The notes beneath the pieces were generated by a model. That model was not told the origin of the DNA, did not search any database, and saw only the letters and a list, made by a program, of their open reading frames with translations. DNA of 43,486 nt from Flavobacteriales bacterium (GTDB lineage: Bacteria > Bacteroidota > Bacteroidia > Flavobacteriales_F > PHOS-HE28): positions 1 to 43,486 of the forward strand of contig JAGFIV010000068.1 in NCBI GenBank assembly GCA_024103275.1, written 5' to 3'. A program made the translations under genes and the position numbers. Below, piece by piece: positions 43,442 to 43,486 of the stretch; positions within the stretch are counted from its first letter, which is position 1, and the number at the start of each line of letters is the position of its first letter.

Positions 43442-43486
43442 GGCTCATAGCTCAGGGCTCATGGCTCATGGCTCATGGCTCAGGGC
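43442..43486. repeat. 7-bp tandem array, ggctcat/ggctcag, cut by window edge
   Basis: Six units run from 43442 to 43483 (ggctcat, agctcag, ggctcat x3, ggctcag) and the array continues off the right edge. It has the same 7-bp period as the cagttgy array only 60 bp away, but a different sequence. Confidence 0.92.

Noticed and set aside
43284-43486. CRISPR-like array
   Set aside because: Units are 7 bp, contiguous and without spacers; no cas genes nearby.

Overview
The window reads as chromosomal DNA of a GC-rich member of the Bacteroidota, probably a Flavobacteriales-like lineage. The evidence is the set of secreted proteins ending in type IX secretion (T9SS) sorting domains, the DUF3822–RsmD–CoaD cluster, the pyrE/SRPBCC pair, a DUF2807 (GIN) protein beside an ECF sigma factor, and the lack of conspicuous Shine-Dalgarno sequences. 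The phylum is inferred from gene content; the genus cannot be named.

Layout. 1-6912 (minus strand): two tandem paralogous giant surface proteins. Each has a signal peptide, a fibronectin-III-like domain, a gingipain-like (C25-like) region whose catalytic His/Cys look lost, a second FN3-like domain and long Cys/Asp-rich repeats. The complete one ends in thrombospondin type-3 repeats and a T9SS sorting domain; the other runs off the left edge. 7187-18477 (plus): a compact, apparently undescribed hybrid biosynthetic operon. It holds an A-T-KS-AT-ACP-aminotransferase megasynthase, a C-A-T-TE NRPS and an Sfp-type phosphopantetheinyl transferase, with gaps of 12 bp and -4 bp. The first A domain carries the textbook threonine specificity code and the second a valine-like code. 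The inferred product is a 3,4-diamino-5-hydroxyhexanoyl-valine dipeptide or a cyclised form of it.

18484-21016 (minus): a RecD/Dda-like helicase, a 328-bp structured gene-free stretch, and a TylF/MycF-like methyltransferase. 21259-24573 (plus): DUF3822, rsmD, coaD and a thioredoxin-fold protein lacking CXXC, in an overlapping operon. A NUDIX gene (minus) and pyrE (plus) then share overlapping start codons, followed by an SRPBCC protein and an MsbA-like ABC exporter. 28381-32588 (minus): a CotH/T9SS protein, rsmG, an RNA polymerase sigma factor and a membrane glycosyltransferase. 32662-35099 (plus): tgt and an LptF/LptG-type permease. 35104-36692 (minus): an NAD-dependent epimerase and a PAPS-reductase-family protein. 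37063-43267 (plus): a SMUG2-like uracil-DNA glycosylase, an ECF sigma factor coupled to a GIN-domain putative anti-sigma protein, a long-chain acyl-CoA ligase, and a lipoprotein–DUF2490–SCO set.

Several intergenic regions carry short tandem arrays with different unit lengths (7, 7, 8, 9 and about 13 bp). No tRNA, rRNA, CRISPR array, insertion sequence or prophage was seen.
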